Below are positions 7,887-16,216 of a stretch of 42,553 nt of DNA, piece after piece. The stretch is from Clostridia bacterium (GTDB lineage: Bacteria; Bacillota; Clostridia; Oscillospirales; Acutalibacteraceae): NCBI GenBank assembly GCA_017548045.1, contig JAFYNR010000036.1, forward strand, positions 1 to 42,553, read 5' to 3'. The number at the start of each line of letters is the position of its first letter. Positions within the stretch are counted from its first letter, which is position 1. Both the position numbers and the translations under genes were made by a program. The notes below the pieces were generated by a model. That model searched no databases. It was not told where the DNA came from and saw only the letters and a list, made by a program, of their open reading frames with translations.

Positions 7887-9053
7887 ATGCAAAACATACT
7901 CTATAACGTATGGGGATTTTTCAGACAGACGGCGGTTAGGCTTCATCTTTCCGTGGGAAAAATCATTTACAAATTAAGCGGCGGCAAGATGCCCAAATCC
8001 CTTTTCTGCACAAGGGCAAACCCCGAAAAGGTGGGCACTGACGTTAAAATCCTTTCAAGCGATAAGCATTCAACCACCATTGCAAAGGTTGACGAAAAGG
8101 GTAATATCAAGGATGAGGATTTTGTAATCGTAACCTCAACGGACTTCCATTTCAGCGAGGATCACGACCTTAACACTAAAACGGTTAACCGTTTTGTCCG
8201 TCACATAAAGGAAGTAAAGCCCGACCTTGTAATAATTACGGGCGACAACATTCTTTCCAAATATCAGCAGATTGATGCCATTCAGTTTGCACAGATGATG
8301 GAAGAAATCGGTGTTTACTGGGCGGCAACCTTCGGCAATCACGAAACAAGAGAGGACCGCGGCTTCTATAAATGGCTTCTCTGGAAAAGCTTCTGCGATT
8401 ACGACCACTGCCTTTGCAAATACGGACCCGATGAGCTTTTCGGCTTCGGCAACTACACAATCAACATTCTCGGTGAAGGCGGCAAACTGAAAAAAACACT
8501 TTTCCTTATGGACTCGGGCAGAGATATACTTGAAAAAGACAAGGCAAAATATAAGCTCCCTGCAGATTCAAAGGGCTATGACTTCCTCAAAAACGAGCAG
8601 ATTGAGTTCTTCAGAAACGAATCGGATAAACTTGCCGCAAAATACGGCAAGGCAGAATCGTTCCTCTATTTCCACATCCCCCTCGTTGAGTATAACAACG
8701 TATTCAAAACCGACGAAAACGGCAAATTTGTTCCCTCGGGCGAGGCTGAGATTCTCTACGGCGAGCAGTATGAAAGCGTAGGCTCATCCTGCTACAACAG
8801 CGGAATGTTTGACGCTATGCTCGAAAAGGGCGGTCAGGCAGTATTCTGCGGCCACGACCACGTTAACGACTGGTGTGCGGTCTACAAGGGTGTTCACCTC
8901 ACCTACAACCTTCCCGGCGGCTACGCCTGCTACAATATGGGCGATAAGACGGGCAAGCCCGAAACCGAATGGGTCGAAGGCGTGACGGTTACCGCAATAC
9001 ACAGCGACGGCACATTTGACATTTACCCCAGATACAACAGAATTTATCTTTAA
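7887..9053 (+). CDS. Calcineurin-like metallophosphoesterase
   Basis: This protein carries the five dimetal motifs of the calcineurin-like phosphoesterase fold: TDFHFS (Asp86, His88), GDN (119-121), GNHE (150-153), FHIP near 263 and GHDHVND near 313. The substrate is not predictable; relatives act on phosphomonoesters, nucleotides or cell-envelope phosphates. The first ~35 residues (MQNILYNVWGFFRQTAVRLH and on) are hydrophobic and basic but not a clear signal peptide, so membrane association is possible. The ATG has AAAGGCGG upstream. The next gene begins 12 bases after the stop, so the two form an operon with an integral membrane acyltransferase-like protein, which hints at envelope work. 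Confidence 0.92.
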   Translation: MQNILYNVWGFFRQTAVRLHLSVGKIIYKLSGGKMPKSLFCTRANPEKVGTDVKILSSDKHSTTIAKVDEKGNIKDEDFVIVTSTDFHFSEDHDLNTKTVNRFVRHIKEVKPDLVIITGDNILSKYQQIDAIQFAQMMEEIGVYWAATFGNHETREDRGFYKWLLWKSFCDYDHCLCKYGPDELFGFGNYTINILGEGGKLKKTLFLMDSGRDILEKDKAKYKLPADSKGYDFLKNEQIEFFRNESDKLAAKYGKAESFLYFHIPLVEYNNVFKTDENGKFVPSGEAEILYGEQYESVGSSCYNSGMFDAMLEKGGQAVFCGHDHVNDWCAVYKGVHLTYNLPGGYACYNMGDKTGKPETEWVEGVTVTAIHSDGTFDIYPRYNRIYL

Positions 9054-9065
9054 GGTGAGATTCAT

Positions 9066-10121
9066 TTGGTAATTTATCTTATTGTTCTTGCGGCAATATG
9101 CCTTTTCGGAATCCGTTTCAAAGGGAAAAACGGGTTTGAAGACTATATGTCACCGCAGAAAACAGGCTCGATAAAAGGTATATTCGTAATCATTGTTCTT
9201 TATTCGCATATCAGACAATACATTGCCTATGACCCTGCATCCTTCAACGCTCCGTTTCAGAAATTCCTTTGGGAAGTGGGGCAGCTTATGGTTGTTGCCT
9301 TCCTTTTCTATTCGGGCTACGGCATCACCTTCGGGCTGAAAAATAAGGACGGATATGCAAAAACCCTGCCCAAAAGCAGGATTCTGAAGGTTTTCATTCA
9401 TTTTGATATTGCGGTTATCCTTTTCTGGATAACAGGTCTTATCCTCGGCAAAAGCTACCCCGTGAAGCGTGTTCTTCTTTCGCTTATCGGCATTGATGCC
9501 CTGGGTAACAGCGTATGGTTTATATTTGATATCATTATCCTTTATTTCATTACGTTCATTGTTTTTGCCGTTGCCAAAAAGCATATGATTGCAGGCACGA
9601 CGGCACTCACCCTGCTTTCGGTTGCCGCAACGGTAGGAATTTATCTGTGGAAAGGCGAGCAGAACTGGTGGTATGACACAATAATGTGCTTCCCTCTGGG
9701 CATGTGGTATGCACTGGCAAAGCCCCATATTGACAAAGCCCTGCTTAACAGCCCCGTAAAATGGACGGTAACAACATCAGTTACTCTCGCCGCCTTCCTT
9801 ACTCTGCATCACTTTGCAGACGGCGGATACAGAGTTATATTCATCCTTGAAGCTCTTGTTTTTGCGCTGCTTGTTTCGTTCCTTTCAACGAGAATAAGCA
9901 TCAACAACAGAATTCTTCAATGGTTTGGCAAAAGAGTTTTCGGAATTTACATTCTTCAAAGAATACCGATGATGATTCTTTATCAGTACGGCGCACAGGA
10001 AAATCCGTTCCTTTTTGCCGCCGTCAGCTTTGCAGTAACCGTCGTTATGGCAGAAATATTTGAAAGGGCTATGGATAAGCTTGACAATGCCTTGGGACTG
10101 AACAAAAAACGAAAAGTATAA
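9066..10121 (+). CDS. Acyltransferase-3-type integral membrane protein
   Basis: A 351-aa protein with about ten predicted membrane helices. Near residues 37-54, GSIKGIFVIIVLYSHIRQY resembles the first helix of the acyltransferase 3 family, with the His of YSH at the expected catalytic position; such proteins O-acylate surface polysaccharides or peptidoglycan. The start is TTG, with AAGGTGAG 7 bases upstream, and no better ATG exists. The protein ends in a short basic tail. It is co-directional with and tightly linked to the phosphoesterase gene, and it is followed by a 12-base-pair terminator. The family call is moderate because only the helix-1 motif is diagnostic by eye. Confidence 0.82.
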   Translation: MVIYLIVLAAICLFGIRFKGKNGFEDYMSPQKTGSIKGIFVIIVLYSHIRQYIAYDPASFNAPFQKFLWEVGQLMVVAFLFYSGYGITFGLKNKDGYAKTLPKSRILKVFIHFDIAVILFWITGLILGKSYPVKRVLLSLIGIDALGNSVWFIFDIIILYFITFIVFAVAKKHMIAGTTALTLLSVAATVGIYLWKGEQNWWYDTIMCFPLGMWYALAKPHIDKALLNSPVKWTVTTSVTLAAFLTLHHFADGGYRVIFILEALVFALLVSFLSTRISINNRILQWFGKRVFGIYILQRIPMMILYQYGAQENPFLFAAVSFAVTVVMAEIFERAMDKLDNALGLNKKRKV

Positions 10122-10124
10122 CAA

Positions 10125-10152
10125 AAACCGACTTGAATGTTCAAGTCGGTTT
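10125..10152. terminator. Bidirectional terminator between acyltransferase and murD
   Basis: AAACCGACTTGA and TCAAGTCGGTTT are perfect 12-base arms around ATGT, flanked by A-rich and T-rich sides. It serves both convergent genes. Confidence 0.9.
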
Positions 10153-10158
10153 CTTTAT

Positions 10159-11460
10159 TTATCCTCTGCTTTTGACAAGCTCTTTGAAGTGATTGCCCTT
10201 ATGTTCAAAATCTTTATATACGTTATAGCTGGATGCTGCAGGTGACATTATGCAGCTTTTACCGGGAAGGGTATATCTGAACGCCGCATCAACCGCCTGC
10301 TCCATATCCTCGGCAAGAACAATATTTTTTCTGCATCCTCTTTCAAGCAGAATGTTGCAGAGATTTGTGCCCGTATCGGGCAGACCGATAAGGTTTTTAA
10401 CCTTACAGGTTTCAAGATATTTCACAAAGCCCGAATAATCAATTCCTCTGTCCATACCGCCGAAAATAAGGGTATCAACATCACCCAGTGCTTCAACGGC
10501 ACACTCAACTGCGTGAGGAATGGTGGCGATTGCATCGTTGTAGAATTTTATTCCGTTATATTCACCGATGGGCTCCATACGGTTTTCAATACCCTTGAAA
10601 TTCTTAACTGCTTCAAGAATATCCTCGTTGCTTACACCGATGCATCTTGCGGCGGTTGCGGCAAGGCACACGTTCTGCCTGTTATGCAGACCTCTCAGCC
10701 TTTCGTTTGCGGCGGCGGCTTCAACAATGGGGGCATCCTCCTCACTGCCGTCAAGAAGAACCTTAAGCACCGTCGACTCCACGTTTGCGAAGTTGTGGTA
10801 TTTGTCAAAATCCTGCTGAGCGTTACAGATGAAATAATCGCAGCCGGTCTGATGGCGGAGAATATTCAGCTTTGCGCCTACGTATCCGCCGAAGCCGTTG
10901 TAATGGTCAAGATGCTCGGGATAAATATTGGTCATAACCGCAACGTGAGGCGATGCGGTTGTGAATTCAAGCTGGTGTGACGACATTTCAATAACCGCAA
11001 CCTCGGTTTCACCCTCCGCAAGGTTATCAAGCACGGGCACGCCGATATTGCCGATAAGGCTTACGGTTTTACCCGACTGCTTCACCATTTCATAAATAAG
11101 GGTTGATGTGGTGGTCTTGCCCTTTGTGCCCGTAATGCCAACGCATATGCACTTTGAAAAACGGAGGAACAAATCCGTCTGGCAGGTAACCTCAACACCC
11201 TCGGGCACGGTTACGTCTCTGAAGGACATACCGGGGGTTTTAACGATAACGTCGTAATCACCCATTGCGTCAAGATAGTTTTCACCGCAGTGAAGGGTTA
11301 CGTTTTCATCGTTAAGGTCAAGGTCGCGGCGGTCTGCAATGCCGATATGCTTATCGGGCAGATTGCGCCTTATTACATCGTATGTTGAGCGTCCTTCCCT
11401 GCCGAAGCCCAGAATGAGAACTCTGCGGCTGTTAAAATATTCAATCAACTGCTGAAACAT
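10159..11460 (-). CDS. murD: UDP-N-acetylmuramoyl-L-alanine--D-glutamate ligase
   Basis: MurD adds D-glutamate to UDP-MurNAc-L-Ala in cytoplasmic peptidoglycan synthesis. Three domains are visible: an N-terminal Rossmann-like part with VLILGFGREGRST (14-26), a central ATPase with GTKGKTTT (111-118) and the NIYPEHLDHYNGFGGY block, and a C-terminal ligase domain with FYNDAIATIP and GGMDRGIDY. At 433 aa it is slightly shorter than typical. GGGAGAA precedes the ATG, and an extended -10 promoter lies upstream. It stands alone here rather than inside a dcw cluster, which is unusual for Firmicutes but known in Clostridia; a second copy elsewhere cannot be excluded. Confidence 0.96.
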   Translation of the reverse strand: MFQQLIEYFNSRRVLILGFGREGRSTYDVIRRNLPDKHIGIADRRDLDLNDENVTLHCGENYLDAMGDYDVIVKTPGMSFRDVTVPEGVEVTCQTDLFLRFSKCICVGITGTKGKTTTSTLIYEMVKQSGKTVSLIGNIGVPVLDNLAEGETEVAVIEMSSHQLEFTTASPHVAVMTNIYPEHLDHYNGFGGYVGAKLNILRHQTGCDYFICNAQQDFDKYHNFANVESTVLKVLLDGSEEDAPIVEAAAANERLRGLHNRQNVCLAATAARCIGVSNEDILEAVKNFKGIENRMEPIGEYNGIKFYNDAIATIPHAVECAVEALGDVDTLIFGGMDRGIDYSGFVKYLETCKVKNLIGLPDTGTNLCNILLERGCRKNIVLAEDMEQAVDAAFRYTLPGKSCIMSPAASSYNVYKDFEHKGNHFKELVKSRG

Positions 11461-11492
11461 AATAATATTCTCCCGATTTAGACTTACACTCT

Positions 11493-11521
11493 ATTATAAC
11501 AAATATTTTTAGCATAATCAA
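11493..11521 (-). promoter_or_regulatory. murD promoter
   Basis: Minus strand -35 TTGATT (11521-11516), 17-base spacer, extended -10 TGTTATAAT (core 11498-11493). Confidence 0.7.
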
Positions 11522-11526
11522 GAAAA

Positions 11527-11549
11527 AAAGGTCTGCATTGCAGACCTTT
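11527..11549 (-). terminator. Terminator of the 60-aa peptide gene
   Basis: AAAGGTCTG and CAGACCTTT are perfect 9-base arms around CATTG. Minus-strand reading continues in TTTTTTTCTT. It ends only 6 bases before the murD -35 box. Confidence 0.9.
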
Positions 11550-11564
11550 CATCTTTCATAACTC

Positions 11565-11747
11565 TTAGAAGCCGAAGTTTGCTTCAAGCCACTGGCTTAC
11601 TGCCGCCCAGATGGGGTTCCAGATGGGAGCAAAGAATGTAAGAAGCGTTGCGAGATAATCAAAGTCAAGAGTTTTAAGGTCGAGGTTTGCGATCATCTCA
11701 AAAAAAGTAAAAATAAGCTCCTGGAGTCCTGTGGTATCGATATTCAT
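11565..11747 (-). CDS. 60-aa hydrophobic/aromatic peptide of unknown function
   Basis: The start is the ATG at 11747, with GGGGGAT 7 bases upstream; the frame upstream of it lies in the promoter. The peptide is acidic and aromatic: one half (LQELIFTFFEMIANLDL) is amphipathic helix-like, and the C-terminal half (FFAPIWNPIWAAVSQWLEANFGF) has three Trp and many Phe. It has no signal peptide, no Cys and only one Lys. A perfect-consensus promoter with an inverted repeat over the -35 precedes it, and a strong terminator follows, so this is a dedicated, probably well-expressed transcript. It could be a membrane-active peptide or a small protein partner. No family is recognised. Confidence 0.72.
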   Translation of the reverse strand: MNIDTTGLQELIFTFFEMIANLDLKTLDFDYLATLLTFFAPIWNPIWAAVSQWLEANFGF

Positions 11748-11790
11748 TGAATTATCCCCCTTTTCATTATGTATGCATTTCTGCACACAC

Positions 11791-11832
11791 ATTATAAACC
11801 ATCAAACATTTATTGTCAACTGCCAATAAATG
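11791..11832 (-). promoter_or_regulatory. Consensus promoter with inverted repeat over the -35
   Basis: Minus strand -35 TTGACA (11819-11814), 17-base spacer, -10 TATAAT (11796-11791). The perfect 9-base arms CATTTATTG (11807-11815) and CAATAAATG (11824-11832), spaced by 8 bases, overlap the -35 and so form a likely operator. Confidence 0.7.
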
Positions 11833-11841
11833 AACATTTTG

Positions 11842-12984
11842 TTACTTGTAAAAATTCTGACCCGCATACAGCGGATAGCTTGCATTGCCCTTTGCGGCAC
11901 CTACGCCCACGTAATCAAAATCTTTTTCCAAAAGATTCCTTCTGTGACCCGAGGAATTATACCAGCCGTCAACCAAGCCGAAGGCATCCTGCCAGCCTGC
12001 CGCCAAATTTTCGCCGCACTTTGTATACTCAATCCCGTCTTTTTTCAGCCTTTGTGCGCTTGTAACGCCCTCGGGAGTATCGTGGCTGAAATAATTCCTT
12101 GCCGACATATCGTCGCAGTGCTTACGCACACAGTCCGCCGCCTTATCCGAGTATTTAAGTGCCTTCACTCCGTTTAACGCTCTGAGCGCATTGGTGGTGT
12201 GGAAAATCAGCCTTTCCTGTCCGTCAAGGCTTTCAAGGTCCGACGGTGCATAATCAAATCCGTTGAAGCCTGCCTTGAAGGCATATGCCCTGCCGCCGCT
12301 TTTTCCGTCCGTATATTCGGTGATGCTCACATTGCCGATTTGCTTTTCACCGCCCGTACGGATTGAATAGGATTTGCTTCCGTCCGTAACAAGAGTATCC
12401 TTAACACAGGTGTAAAAGCCGAAAAACCTGCCGTTGAGAAGCACGAACACCGCAAACTCACTGTAATCCCCGGCATAAACAAGGCTTGTCACCGTACCGC
12501 CGTCAAGAAGCTTTTCCGTAACGGTTTCGGCGGGATTGCCCATAATATCGGTTATCTTCTGTTTATCAACGCCGAAATCAATTCTTTTAAGACCGATAAT
12601 CACACTGTCACTGCCCTGTACAAGCAGAGTTTCCGCCGCCGTCTGTGTTTCGGCTTCGGTGGTCGCGGGAGCCGTTGTAACGGCTTCGGTCACTTTTGTC
12701 GTGTGTATCTTTGCGGTTTCGGTCGGTTTTACGGCTACGGATTGAGTCACGGGCCGAGTAACAGCCTCTGCGGTTGTTTTTGCCGTTGTTGATTTCGCTG
12801 TCTGCACGGCAGTTGTCTGCACTGCTTCTGCTTCCGTTTCCGTTACAGCTTCATTGAAGGAATACACGGACACTGTCTCTGCCACAGTTGTTTCAGCCGT
12901 AACGTTATCCGTTTTTATTTTTGCGCATCCCCCTGCAACCGCAAAGGTGAGAAGGATGCAGAAAATCTGTTTTAATCTGTTCAT
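11842..12984 (-). CDS. CAP (SCP/PR1) domain lipoprotein
   Basis: This is an extracellular lipoprotein. Residues 1-20 form a type II signal ending in the lipobox VAGGC, with Cys20 lipidated. A Thr/Ala/Val-rich flexible linker follows to about residue 125. Next comes a region resembling the CAP-associated N-terminal domain (VIIGLKRIDFGVDKQKITDIMG and on). The C-terminal CAP domain (about 255-378) has NYFSHDTP, GENLAAG and SSGHRRNLLE, giving the two His and Glu of the CAP cavity. Clostridial CAP proteins of this type are linked to the envelope or spores, but their activity is not established. Its ATG overlaps the hflX stop as ATGA, so it is translated downstream of hflX. Confidence 0.92.
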   Translation of the reverse strand: MNRLKQIFCILLTFAVAGGCAKIKTDNVTAETTVAETVSVYSFNEAVTETEAEAVQTTAVQTAKSTTAKTTAEAVTRPVTQSVAVKPTETAKIHTTKVTEAVTTAPATTEAETQTAAETLLVQGSDSVIIGLKRIDFGVDKQKITDIMGNPAETVTEKLLDGGTVTSLVYAGDYSEFAVFVLLNGRFFGFYTCVKDTLVTDGSKSYSIRTGGEKQIGNVSITEYTDGKSGGRAYAFKAGFNGFDYAPSDLESLDGQERLIFHTTNALRALNGVKALKYSDKAADCVRKHCDDMSARNYFSHDTPEGVTSAQRLKKDGIEYTKCGENLAAGWQDAFGLVDGWYNSSGHRRNLLEKDFDYVGVGAAKGNASYPLYAGQNFYK

Positions 12985-14231
12985 TCCACGCAGTAATCCT
13001 GATATCTGTCAATCATGGTCACATCCGCAACAAGCTCAAAATAAAGCCCGTCTGCTCTGTATTCTTCAACGTTTATAACACTGTCCTTGCGGAGAATTGC
13101 CGCCGCACCGCCGTCGGAATAGGGAATAAGCATTTTTGCCCTTGCCCTCGTGGGAGGCAGTGCCCTTGAAACCGCATCAAGCAGTTTATCAAAGCCCTTT
13201 TCCTCAAGTGCGGATATCATAACCGCATCCGGCTCGTGGAGCAAGTTATCCTTGGCTTCGGGCTTGTCGCACTTATTGAAAACGGTTATGACGGGCTTAC
13301 CTGCACAGCCAAGCTCGTCAAGAAGTTCTCTCGTAACATTGATATGCTCGCCGCATTCGGGGTCTGAGGCATCGCACACGTTAAGAATAACCTTTGCACA
13401 GGCGGCTTCTTCAAGGGTTGACTTGAACGCCTCAACAAGATGATGAGGCAGACGGCGGATAAAGCCTACCGTATCAATAAGCATAACCTTTCTGCCGTCG
13501 GGAAGCGTCAATGCTCTCGAGGTAGGGTCAAGGGTTGCAAAAAGCTTATCCTGAGCAAGCACACCTGCCTGCGTAAGTGCATTCATAAGGGTTGATTTGC
13601 CTGCGTTGGTGTAGCCTACGATAACAACGGTTTCAACGCCGTCCTTTTCACGCCTTGCTCTTGCAAGACTGCGCCTTTTTTCAAGGGCTTCAAATTCTTC
13701 CTCAAGGGATTTTATTCTGCGTCTGATATGACGCTTATCGGATTCAAGCTTCGTTTCACCGGGACCTCTCGTACCGATACCACCGCCCAGCCTTGAAAGC
13801 TTGACACCCTGGCCCGTAAGCCTGGGCAGTGAATAACGAAGCTGAGCAAGCTCAACCTGAAGCTTACCCTCGTTGCTTCTTGCTCTCTCTGCAAATATAT
13901 CAAGAATGAGTGTGGTTCTGTCAATAACCCTTATTTTCGTTGCCTTTTCGATATTACGAAGCTGTGCGGGAGAAAGCTCGCTGTCTGCAATAACAAGGTC
14001 AATCTCGTTATTTTCGCAGAATTCGCCCAGCTCTTCCAGCCTGCCCGAGCCGAGAAACAGTGCGTTATCCGGCTTATCCCTTTTCTGCCACAGTCTGCCT
14101 ATAACCTCGGCGCCTGCGGTTTTGGCAAGCTCTTCAAGCTCGTCAAGGGATACCTCGCAGTCGTATTCACCCGTGTCAACGGCAATAAGCACCGCCTTTT
14201 CGGGTTCTTGCTTATTTTCATAAAATTCCAT
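12981..14231 (-). CDS. hflX: Ribosome-associated GTPase HflX
   Basis: HflX binds 50S or 70S ribosomes and splits stalled or heat-damaged ribosomes using GTP. I start it at the ATG at 14231 (416 aa) because GGGAGAA lies 5-6 bases upstream; the in-frame extension crosses a palindrome. The N-terminal HflX domain ends in the glycine-rich GGGIGTRGPGE (149-159). A coiled linker follows, then the G domain: G1 GYTNAGKST (206-214), G3 DTVGF, G4 NKCD and G5 SAL. A small C-terminal domain ends the protein. The stop overlaps the start of the CAP lipoprotein gene by 4 bases. Confidence 0.96.
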   Translation of the reverse strand: MEFYENKQEPEKAVLIAVDTGEYDCEVSLDELEELAKTAGAEVIGRLWQKRDKPDNALFLGSGRLEELGEFCENNEIDLVIADSELSPAQLRNIEKATKIRVIDRTTLILDIFAERARSNEGKLQVELAQLRYSLPRLTGQGVKLSRLGGGIGTRGPGETKLESDKRHIRRRIKSLEEEFEALEKRRSLARARREKDGVETVVIVGYTNAGKSTLMNALTQAGVLAQDKLFATLDPTSRALTLPDGRKVMLIDTVGFIRRLPHHLVEAFKSTLEEAACAKVILNVCDASDPECGEHINVTRELLDELGCAGKPVITVFNKCDKPEAKDNLLHEPDAVMISALEEKGFDKLLDAVSRALPPTRARAKMLIPYSDGGAAAILRKDSVINVEEYRADGLYFELVADVTMIDRYQDYCVE

Positions 14232-14256
14232 AAGAATTTCTCCCAAAATCAAAGAC

Positions 14257-14276
14257 GGCGGGAGCAAGCCCCCGCC
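14257..14276. repeat. GC-rich palindrome upstream of hflX
   Basis: GGCGGG-A-GC and GC-C-CCCGCC pair around AA. It sits between the stop of the 592-aa membrane protein gene and the hflX ribosome site, with no T-tract. This is the form of short GC-rich intergenic repeats seen in many Clostridia. It may also attenuate or protect the transcript. Confidence 0.5.
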
Positions 14277-14288
14277 CTACTTTGAAAA

Positions 14289-16067
14289 TCAGTTTATTTT
14301 TATTGATTCTGCGGCAATGATTGCGCCTTCACCCTCGTAGGTGATTGTTACGCTGTCGCCCTTGTTGAGAATAACAACGGTTTCATCCTTTGCGGCAGTG
14401 ATTGAGAAATAAGCTCCGTTGGAGTCGAGCTTGATATAATAGTAGCTGTCGCCGCCCTTAACAGCCGTTCTGATTTCGGTAATTGCACCTGTTGCAGTAA
14501 GCTTTTCAATAACAGGTTCGTCAGAAGGCTCTTCGGGATTTACGGGATCAACAACCTGGCTGGGGTCAATATCAACCTTGATGCCGCTTTCTTCAAGTGC
14601 GGCAACGTAGCTTGCAAGGCACTTTGAAAGGTCTGTGCCCGTAGCGCCCATCTTGTTGTTGTTATACTGAGCAACGTTAATCAGCGCATACTGCTGAACA
14701 ATGTTGTTGGTGGGGTCTTTGAGTGACATAAAGTAAGTGGGTTCACCGCCGATATTAAGAAGCAGGGGGAAGGTTGCACTGTAACCAAGGTCCTTTACAC
14801 GGCCTTCTGCTGCCTGCTGTGCCGAATATTCGGTACCGCCTGTAACTCTGTAATAAACAGCTTCCTTATTTCTCTGGTTAATGAGGATGAAGCCTGTGAT
14901 TGACTGGTCGGATGTAACGGAGGTAACGCCTGTATACATCCATACGTCATCGTCTTTTGCAAGGTAGTTGTAGTTTGCGGTTGTGGTGATAACACCCTTC
15001 TGACCGAGAATTGAGTTCCAGAAGCCGTCCTGATACTTGCCGTAGAAATTATACTGCTGAACAAGAAGGTCTGAATCGTAAATTCTGTCAAGCCACTGAA
15101 GTGAAGGCTCGCTCTTGATTTCGTCGATTGAATAGTATGCGCTTTCGCCTGTTGCGCTGTCTGCCTTTACAACAACTGCGCCGATAACGTCCTTACCGCC
15201 GAAAAGACCGATGGTATTGTCAAGACGTGCACAAATCCAGTAGGGATTACCCTCATCGTCAATCTCGAAGGTTGCCTCTGCAAACATATATGTGGGGTAC
15301 TCAAAGCGGAGATGACGCTTGAGAAGCTTGTTGAAATGCTCGGCAGGTGAATACTTGATGCCGTTTTCAACCTCAACGAACTGAGTTGACTCGTTAGCCA
15401 TATCGATAACAACATAACCGGGCAGACCGTTCTTTGTGTTGGTGAACCACTTGATGATGTTATCATATTTAAGGGGAGCAACTCTTACGGGAGTACCCTT
15501 ATAGTTAATCTGAGTATACTGGGGATAGATTGCAAACTGCGAAACGTAGCCCTTTTCCTCAAGAACACCCAGTGCTCTTGTTGCAAGCTGTGCAGCCGCA
15601 TCCTCGTCAAGCTTGGGAATAACGCTGAAGCTGCCTGCATCCTCTTCGGGAATATCCTCAGAGAAGTTACTGTCTGTTCTTACGTCAATTATTTCGCTGT
15701 AGCTTGATGCTCTGAAAAATTCGCTTGATACAAGGTAACCGATACCTACGGCAACAACAAGAATGCCGATAATCACGCCGGGCACGATGGCGTGCTTTTT
15801 AACGTAGGGAATGTATTCGGGCTTAGCCATAACGTTGGCAAAAAGTCCGTTAAAAACAACGTATGAAGCGGCAACCATACCGATGTAAAGGTAAAAATCA
15901 TAAGCCTTCACGTTGATTGCAGGCATCATAACATAGAATGCAACCACTGCAAAAACAAGGGTGCAGAGTATGCTGATAACGGTTTTGAGAGCAGCCTTTT
16001 CGGGAGGAATTACAATCTCCTTCTTGCCGCTGTTTTTCTTGGAAAAATCAACTTTGATGGGATCCAT
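14289..16067 (-). CDS. Three-helix membrane protein with large extracytoplasmic region, unknown
   Basis: A 592-aa protein. It has a short basic N-terminus, then three membrane helices at about 28-48, 56-76 and 93-113, then a ~470-residue soluble part. That part holds repeated alpha/beta segments reminiscent of PepSY-like units (for example LATRALGVLEEKGYVSQFAI and the segment around VKDLGYSATFPLLL). Near 505-525 is a Pro/Glu/Asp linker. The last ~70 residues (ATGAITEIRTAVKGGDSYYY and on) look like a small beta-barrel or OB-like domain. No catalytic motif is seen. AAGGAG precedes the ATG, and a TTGTAT/TATACT promoter lies upstream. It could share transcripts with hflX, 57 bases downstream. Function unknown. 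Confidence 0.85.
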   Translation of the reverse strand: MDPIKVDFSKKNSGKKEIVIPPEKAALKTVISILCTLVFAVVAFYVMMPAINVKAYDFYLYIGMVAASYVVFNGLFANVMAKPEYIPYVKKHAIVPGVIIGILVVAVGIGYLVSSEFFRASSYSEIIDVRTDSNFSEDIPEEDAGSFSVIPKLDEDAAAQLATRALGVLEEKGYVSQFAIYPQYTQINYKGTPVRVAPLKYDNIIKWFTNTKNGLPGYVVIDMANESTQFVEVENGIKYSPAEHFNKLLKRHLRFEYPTYMFAEATFEIDDEGNPYWICARLDNTIGLFGGKDVIGAVVVKADSATGESAYYSIDEIKSEPSLQWLDRIYDSDLLVQQYNFYGKYQDGFWNSILGQKGVITTTANYNYLAKDDDVWMYTGVTSVTSDQSITGFILINQRNKEAVYYRVTGGTEYSAQQAAEGRVKDLGYSATFPLLLNIGGEPTYFMSLKDPTNNIVQQYALINVAQYNNNKMGATGTDLSKCLASYVAALEESGIKVDIDPSQVVDPVNPEEPSDEPVIEKLTATGAITEIRTAVKGGDSYYYIKLDSNGAYFSITAAKDETVVILNKGDSVTITYEGEGAIIAAESIKIN

Positions 16068-16097
16068 TGATACAACTCCTTAAATGTGTTATCATAC

Positions 16098-16126
16098 AGT
16101 ATAACCTATTTATCAGAATAATACAA
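16098..16126 (-). promoter_or_regulatory. Promoter of the 592-aa membrane protein gene
   Basis: Minus strand -35 TTGTAT (16126-16121), 17-base spacer, -10 TATACT (16103-16098). Confidence 0.65.
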
Positions 16127-16149
16127 GTATTTTTTGTTAACTATGCGAT

Positions 16150-16179
16150 TTGACACATATTTAACTTTTATGTTATTAT
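16150..16179 (+). promoter_or_regulatory. glyA promoter
   Basis: -35 TTGACA (16150-16155), 18-base spacer, -10 TATTAT (16174-16179). A transcript starting around 16186 leaves a ~30-base leader, which excludes the upstream GTG at 16187 as the glyA start. Confidence 0.72.
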
Positions 16180-16216
16180 CTTAGAGGTGAAAATATTAAA
16201 ATTACGAGGTGTTTTT

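Noticed and set aside
9150-9728. 192-codon open frame antisense to the acyltransferase-like gene
   Set aside because: No ribosome site; the plus-strand frame encodes a coherent multi-helix protein with a ribosome site and an operon partner.
16187-16216. GTG at 16187 as the glyA start
   Set aside because: It would start at or before the likely transcript start and adds 10 residues not typical of the family; ACGAGGTG before the ATG at 16217 fits better.
16068-16216. Riboswitch or T-box upstream of glyA
   Set aside because: The promoter leaves only about 30 bases of leader; no aptamer-like or T-box sequence is visible.
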